From: Micromonospora endolithica | Lineage (GTDB): Bacteria > Actinomycetota > Actinomycetes > Mycobacteriales > Micromonosporaceae | Assembly: GCF_003626595.1 (NCBI RefSeq) | Contig: NZ_RBAK01000006.1 | Coordinates: 186,001 to 250,000 of the forward strand | Length of the DNA stretch: 64,000 nt | Direction: 5' to 3' | Shown here: positions 58,013 through 64,000 of the stretch, one piece after another | Layout of the letters: each line of letters starts with the position of its first letter | Numbering within the stretch: position 1 is the stretch's first letter | Made by a program: the position numbers and the translations under genes | The notes under the pieces: generated by a model | The model's input: the letters and a program-made list of their open reading frames with translations, nothing else | Told to the model about the DNA's origin: nothing | Databases searched by the model: none

Positions 58013-58042
58013 GGGACGGGTCTGTTCCGTCGGGATCGGGGT

Positions 58043-58067
58043 GTTTTGCCGGTTCGACCGAGGGTAG
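58043..58067 (+). promoter_or_regulatory. stress-sigma (SigB/SigF-type) promoter of the catalase gene
   Basis: GTTT (58043-58046), 15 bp, GGGTAG (58062-58067). This fits the GTTT-N14-16-GGGTAY form used by actinobacterial SigB/SigF factors in all but the last base. It lies ~45 bp upstream of the ATG. Confidence 0.65.
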
Positions 58068-58112
58068 GGCACTCAGGGCACGCTCGTAGTCGCCTGATGG
58101 AGGACCCCCGGC

Positions 58113-60374
<2,262 letters not shown>

Positions 60375-60388
60375 CCCAACCCCACCAG

Positions 60389-60425
60389 CCGTCGGCCGGC
60401 CCCCGCTCCTGGGGCCGGCCGACGG
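60389..60425. terminator. bidirectional terminator between catalase and IclR genes
   Basis: Perfect 15-bp stem (60389-60403 with 60411-60425, arm CCGTCGGCCGGCCCC) and a 7-base loop, 15 bases after the catalase stop and 29 bases beyond the convergent IclR stop. No T-tract. Confidence 0.8.
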
Positions 60426-60453
60426 CGTCGGCTCCCCGGCGGGCACCGGTCGC

Positions 60454-61221
60454 TCAGGCGGTGAGCATGCCCCGGGCACGGGTCAGGTCGCCGACCGTAC
60501 GCCGCAGGGACGCCACGATCGACGTCTCCAACTCCGGTCGCAGGCGGGTCACCGGCACCGAGACGCTGACCGCGTCGACCGCCGGCGTGGCCAGCGGAAC
60601 GGCCACCGCGAAGCACACGATGCCCTCGGCGTTCTCCTCCCGGTCGACCGCGTGGCCGCTCGCCCGTACCGCGGCCAGGGCGGCGTGCAACGGCCGGCGG
60701 TCGGTGATCGTGTGCGGGGTGAGCCGGGGCAGCGGCCAGGTCAGCAGCCGGTCCACCTCGGCGTCCGGATGTCCGGCGAGCAGCGCCTTGCCCAGCGCGG
60801 TGGCGTGCGCCGGCAGGCGTCGGCCGACCGCGCTGTAGAGCCGCAGCCGGTGCACCGACTCGCGCTTGGCGAGGTAGACGACCTGGTCGCCGTCGAGCCG
60901 GCCGAGGTGCACGGCCTCCCCGAACTCGCGGGACAACTCGTCCAGGACCCCGGCCAGCAGGCTGACGCTGTCGTCCCCGTCGAGGTAGGCCGCGCCGACC
61001 CGCAGCGCCCGCATGCCGAGGCGGAACCGGGTGCCGGTGTCGTCGGTCCGCACCCAGCCTCGACCGGTCAGGGTGCGCAGCAGGCCGTGCAGGCTGCTCT
61101 TCGGGATGCCCAGGGCCCGGGCCAGGTCGCCCAGCGCCCACGCGTGCGGCTGGTCGGCGAGCAGCTCGAGCAGGTCGAGCGTGCGCCCGGCCGACTTGAC
61201 GGGCTGGAAGTCCTCGGGCAC
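60454..61221 (-). CDS. IclR-family transcriptional regulator
   Basis: 255 aa from GTG 61221. The N-terminal winged helix (KSAGRTLDLLELLADQPHAW, LARALGIPKSSLHGLLRTL, GWVRTDDTGTRFRLG) is followed by the IclR effector domain (GEAVHLGRLDGDQVVYLAKRES, RRLPAHATALGKALLA, CFAVAVPLATPAVDAVSVSV). It is divergent from the KDPG aldolase/KDG kinase operon with only 46 bp between starts. It is therefore the likely repressor of 2-keto-3-deoxy-sugar-acid use, with a keto-deoxy acid as probable inducer. Confidence 0.9.
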   Translation of the reverse strand: MPEDFQPVKSAGRTLDLLELLADQPHAWALGDLARALGIPKSSLHGLLRTLTGRGWVRTDDTGTRFRLGMRALRVGAAYLDGDDSVSLLAGVLDELSREFGEAVHLGRLDGDQVVYLAKRESVHRLRLYSAVGRRLPAHATALGKALLAGHPDAEVDRLLTWPLPRLTPHTITDRRPLHAALAAVRASGHAVDREENAEGIVCFAVAVPLATPAVDAVSVSVPVTRLRPELETSIVASLRRTVGDLTRARGMLTA

Positions 61222-61253
61222 GACGTCACTCTAGCGAACACCCGACCCCTTCA

Positions 61254-61267
61254 GTATGGTCACATAC
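61254..61267. promoter_or_regulatory. candidate IclR operator GTATG-N4-CATAC
   Basis: Perfect 5-4-5 inverted repeat directly before GTG 61268 in the 46-bp divergent region. TATGGT within it could serve as the -10 of a leaderless transcript, so binding would block the eda start. Confidence 0.45.
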
Positions 61268-61906
61268 GTGACTGACGTTCACGAGAATGAACAGCTATCC
61301 GTCGGGCGGGTCCTTCCCGTCGTGGTCCTGGACGATGCCCGGCATGCCGACGCCCTCGGCGACGCGCTGGTCAAGGGTGGTCTCGCCGCCGTCGAGGTGA
61401 CCCTGCGTACGCCGGCCGGGCTGGCCGCCATCGCGAAGCTGGCGGCCCGGGGAGACCTGACCGTCGGTGCCGGCACGGTGCTCGACGCCGCGCAGGCCGG
61501 GCGGGCCGTCGCGGCCGGCGCCCGGTTCGTCGTGACACCGGGGTTCGCGCCCGCGGTGGTCGACGCCTGTCGCACCGCCGGCGTGCCGGTGGTGCCCGGT
61601 GCCGCCACCGCCACCGAGATCCAGATGGCCCTGGACGCGGGCCTGGACACGGTCAAGTTCTTTCCGGCGCGGCAGCTCGGCGGCGTCGAGATGATCAAGG
61701 CGCTCGCGGCGCCGTTCCGGGGCGTGCGCTTCATCCCGACCGGCGGCATCACCCCCGACGTGATCGCGGACTACCTCGCCGTGCCCGCCGTGCTGGCGGT
61801 CGGCGCGAGCTGGATCGTCGCGGCGGAACTGATCGCCGACGAGGACTGGGACGAGATCACCGCCCGGACCCGGCAGGCGCTGGCCAGCGCCGGGGGTGCG
61901 GCATGA
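61268..61906 (+). CDS. eda: KDPG/KHG aldolase
   Basis: 212 aa from GTG 61268 (MTDVHENEQL); ATG 61256 is in frame but overlaps the putative promoter/operator. Class I aldolase features: RVLPVVVLDDA, AAVEVTLRTPAG (catalytic Glu region), VTPGFAPAVVDAC, MALDAGLDTVKFFPARQLGG (Schiff-base Lys in VKFFPA) and RFIPTGGITPD. It cleaves 2-keto-3-deoxy-6-phosphogluconate to pyruvate and glyceraldehyde 3-phosphate. Its stop overlaps the kinase start by 4 bases. Together they finish Entner-Doudoroff-type or uronate catabolism. Confidence 0.92.
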   Translation: MTDVHENEQLSVGRVLPVVVLDDARHADALGDALVKGGLAAVEVTLRTPAGLAAIAKLAARGDLTVGAGTVLDAAQAGRAVAAGARFVVTPGFAPAVVDACRTAGVPVVPGAATATEIQMALDAGLDTVKFFPARQLGGVEMIKALAAPFRGVRFIPTGGITPDVIADYLAVPAVLAVGASWIVAAELIADEDWDEITARTRQALASAGGAA

Positions 61907-63006
61907 GCGTCGTCACGCCCCGGCCGGCCGCCGAGTGCCGGTTCGACCTGGTCTCGCTCGGCGAGGTCATGCTCCGGCTCGACCCCGGCGAGGGCCGGGT
62001 CCGCACCGCACGCACGTTCCGGGCCTCCGAAGGCGGCGGGGAGTACAACGTCGCCCGCGGCCTGCGCCGCTGCTTCGGCCTGCGGACCGCGGTGGTCACC
62101 GCGTTCGCCGACAACGAGGTCGGTCGGCTGCTGGAGGACCTGGTCCTCACCGGCGGCGTGGACACCAGCCTGATCACCTGGATGCCGTACGACGGCATCG
62201 GCCGCGAGGTCCGCAACGGGCTGAACTTCACCGAACGGGGCTTCGGCGTGCGTGGCGCCGTCGGCACGTCCGACCGGGGCCACTCGGCGGCCAGCCGGCT
62301 CGCGCCCGACGACGTCGACTGGGACCACCTCTTCGGGACACTCGGCGTGCGGTGGCTGCACACCGGCGGCATCTACGCCGCGCTGTCCGAGACGGCGGCG
62401 CGGACCGCCGAGGCCGCGATGACCGCCGCGCGCCGGCACGGCACCCTCGTGTCGTACGACCTCAACTACCGGCCGAGCCTGTGGAAGGCCGTCGGCGGCC
62501 AGGACCGGGCCCGCGAGGTGAACCGCCGGCTCGCCCGCCTCGTCGACGTGATGATCGGCAACGAGGAGGACTTCACCGCGTGTCTCGGCTTCGAGGTGCC
62601 GGACACCGACATCCACGCCGGCGCCCTGGACGCCGGCAACTTCAAGGCGATGATCACCGACGTGGTGCGGGCGTACCCGAACTTCGCGGTCGTCGCGACC
62701 ACGCTGCGCGGCGTGCGCAGCGCGACGGTCAACGACTGGGGTGCGGTGGCCTGGGCCGGCGACGCGTTCGCCGAGGCCACCCACCGGCCCGGCCTGGAGA
62801 TCCTGGACCGGGTCGGCGGCGGGGACAGCTTCGCCTCCGGGCTGATCTACGGCCTGCTGGAGCGCGGCGGCGACCTGGCGCTGGCGGTGGAGTACGGTGC
62901 CGCGCACGGCGCGCTGGCGATGACCACCCCCGGCGACACGTCGATGGCCAGCCGCGCGGAGGTGGAGGCGCTGATGCGCGGGGCGGGGGCCCGCGTCCAG
63001 CGCTGA
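61903..63006 (+). CDS. kdgK: 2-keto-3-deoxygluconate kinase, PfkB family
   Basis: 367 aa from ATG 61903 (ATGA overlap with eda). PfkB (ribokinase) motifs: LVSLGEVMLRLDPGEG and EGGGEYNVARGLRRCFG near the N-terminus, LVSYDLNYRPSLW, GNEEDFTA, and the C-terminal catalytic RVGGGDSFASG with the base Asp. It phosphorylates 2-keto-3-deoxygluconate to KDPG, the substrate of the preceding aldolase. A ~35-residue insert around ADTDIHAGALDAGNFKAM is atypical. Pairing with eda and IclR supports use of uronates or aldonates from plant polymers. Confidence 0.88.
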   Translation: MSVVTPRPAAECRFDLVSLGEVMLRLDPGEGRVRTARTFRASEGGGEYNVARGLRRCFGLRTAVVTAFADNEVGRLLEDLVLTGGVDTSLITWMPYDGIGREVRNGLNFTERGFGVRGAVGTSDRGHSAASRLAPDDVDWDHLFGTLGVRWLHTGGIYAALSETAARTAEAAMTAARRHGTLVSYDLNYRPSLWKAVGGQDRAREVNRRLARLVDVMIGNEEDFTACLGFEVPDTDIHAGALDAGNFKAMITDVVRAYPNFAVVATTLRGVRSATVNDWGAVAWAGDAFAEATHRPGLEILDRVGGGDSFASGLIYGLLERGGDLALAVEYGAAHGALAMTTPGDTSMASRAEVEALMRGAGARVQR

Positions 63007-63085
63007 CCGGGCCGGCGGCCGGCGGCGCGGTGGGCGTCGCCGGCCGCCTCCGCCGGGCCCGACGGCCACTGCGTACGCTGCCGCG

Positions 63086-63616
63086 GTGAGCGCTCCGAGG
63101 CGGATCCTGGTCTACGCGGTGTACGGCGCCGGCAAGTCCACCCTCGCCGAGCGGCTGGCCGACCGGTTGGGGCTGCCCTGGTACCCGGTCGACGACCTGC
63201 TCTGGCAGCCCGGCTGGGTGGAGGTGCCGGTGGCGACGCAGCGCAGCCGGATCGAGGCGGTCTGCCGGCGGGAGCGGTGGATCCTCGACGGGGCGTACCA
63301 CGGGTGGCGGGACGTGCCGCTGGGCCGCGCCGACCTGGTGGTCGGCCTGGACTACCCGCGCTGGCTCTCCTACTGGCGGCTGCTGCGCCGCACCGCCCGC
63401 CGGCTGCGTACCCGCGAGGAGATCTGCAACGGCAACCGCGAGTCCTGGACCAGCGTGCTGTCCCGGGACTCGATCCTGCTGTGGCACGTCACGGCGTTCG
63501 GCCGGGCCCGGCGACGGATGCGGGCCTGGCAGGCCGATCCGTCCGGCCCGCCGGTCGTGCTGTTCCGCTCCCCGGCGGACCTGGAGCGCTGGCTCGCCGA
63601 CCTGCCCGGCCGATGA
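63086..63616 (+). CDS. P-loop kinase-like protein (adenylate-kinase/topology-modulation type)
   Basis: 176 aa from GTG 63086. P-loop VYAVYGAGKSTLAERLADRL near residue 10 (GAGKST) and the switch-like WYPVDDLLWQPGWVEVP and RWILDGAYHGWRDVPL are characteristic of FlaR/DNA-topology-modulation-like small kinases. ADLVVGLDYPRWLSYWRLLRRT and FGRARRRM follow. It probably phosphorylates a small nucleoside-like substrate, unidentified. It is separated by ~80 bp from kdgK and seems independent. Confidence 0.8.
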   Translation: MSAPRRILVYAVYGAGKSTLAERLADRLGLPWYPVDDLLWQPGWVEVPVATQRSRIEAVCRRERWILDGAYHGWRDVPLGRADLVVGLDYPRWLSYWRLLRRTARRLRTREEICNGNRESWTSVLSRDSILLWHVTAFGRARRRMRAWQADPSGPPVVLFRSPADLERWLADLPGR

Positions 63617-63680
63617 GCCCCGGTTGGGGCCGGGGAGTCCCACAGGTGACGTCTCGCGGCCGTCTGCCATGCTCGGGACG

Positions 63681-64000
63681 GTGACCACCGGTGACCCACC
63701 CCGTTCCCGCCACCGTCGTGTCCGTACCCGCCGGCTCCGGCTCGTGCTCGCCCTGGTGGCGGTCGCGGCGCTGGTCGCCGTCGCCGTGGTGGCCGTGCCG
63801 CTGCTGCGCCCGCCGGGCCCACGCCCGCTCTTCCAGATGCCCGTCGCGTGCGGCGAGACCTGGCAGCTGGGCACCTACCCCGGCCACGACGACTTCGACG
63901 TCGACCTGTTCCCCACCGAGGGCGAGGCCTGGGGCCGTCCGGTGCTCGCCTCCTACGCCGGCACGGTCACCGTGGCGGGCATCAACGGGTCCCTGGGCGG
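63681..64000 (+). CDS. M23-type peptidase-like secreted protein, N-terminal part (runs off window)
   Basis: Open from GTG 63681 (ATG 63669 is an in-frame alternative) to the window end, ~106 codons, no stop seen. A basic N-terminus (RSRHRRVRTRRLRL) and a long hydrophobic segment (residues ~21-42) make a signal or anchor. Then FQMPVACGETWQLGTYPGHD, FDVDLF and GRPVLASYAGTVTVAG resemble the start of a lysostaphin/M23 fold (His/Asp metal ligands and the 'VLASYAGTV' strand). A peptidoglycan-cutting role is provisional because the HxH motif lies beyond the window. Confidence 0.6.
   Translation, partial: MTTGDPPRSRHRRVRTRRLRLVLALVAVAALVAVAVVAVPLLRPPGPRPLFQMPVACGETWQLGTYPGHDDFDVDLFPTEGEAWGRPVLASYAGTVTVAGINGSLG

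Noticed and set aside
54983..58072. 1029-aa membrane protein from the longest open frame
   Set aside because: The upstream 441 codons are antisense to the DUF2855 gene; the hydrophobic protein begins at ATG 56749.

Overview
The window looks like a chromosomal segment of a filamentous actinomycete, most likely Micromonosporaceae. The DNA is very GC-rich with strong third-position GC bias. It carries many GTG starts, CBM2-tagged secreted polysaccharidases with PTTPPP linkers, TAT and lipobox signals, two DUF574-type methyltransferases and F420/LLM-type enzymes. The genus is inferred, not proven. I saw no tRNA, rRNA, CRISPR array, transposase or phage gene.

Layout. 1-376: end of a methionine aminopeptidase. 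530-1366: DUF574 methyltransferase. 1367-7818: secreted glycosidase island with two LacI-type operators, a collapsed TAT/AbfB glycosidase relic, a frameshifted GH43-CBM6-CBM2 enzyme, a GH95 fucosidase with CBM2, and a lipoprotein. 8020-18910: a vitamin B12 locus entirely on the minus strand. Read in transcription order it has two NrdR-like boxes, a full cobalamin riboswitch, nrdA, nrdB, a secreted DUF4430 protein, a second compact cobalamin riboswitch with a hairpin, an LPXTG-anchored alpha/alpha-toroid protein, a membrane-anchored DUF4430 protein, and ecfT, ecfA (tandem ATPase) and ecfS. Toroid plus DUF4430 are the two domains of animal intrinsic factor/transcobalamin. The locus therefore reads as a cell-surface B12 capture system feeding an ECF importer, co-regulated with ribonucleotide reductase.

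19101-28552: GNAT, methyltransferase, LuxR-type ATPase regulator, LecA-like secreted protein, PLP enzymes and a BASS transporter. 28633-35139: FAD oxidoreductase, ECF sigma factor with an anti-sigma-like protein, lipoprotein, and a large membrane protein joining an Hsp70 ATPase to an extracellular beta-propeller. 35143-40046: reductase/HxlR divergent pair, unknown protein, epoxide-hydrolase-like enzyme, second DUF574 methyltransferase and a secreted Ig-like protein. 40060-46613: LLM-hemerythrin fusion, surface beta-propeller protein, DUF2975/XRE/ABC operon ending in an FAD oxidoreductase.

46683-50536: two convergent CBM2-GH5 cellulases with separate operators (one is a near-perfect CelR/CebR box) and a shared bidirectional terminator. 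50626-56749: MocR regulator/DMT exporter divergent pair whose start codons overlap, then a three-gene envelope operon (polytopic membrane protein, GT2, lipoprotein with a probable one-base frameshift). 56945-64000: DUF2855 protein, large catalase behind a stress-sigma-type promoter, IclR with a KDPG aldolase/KDG kinase operon, P-loop kinase-like protein, and the start of an M23-like peptidase.

Two genes (GH43 near 2977 and the lipoprotein near 53820) each appear to lack one base in a short C/G run. Sequencing error should be excluded before calling them pseudogenes.
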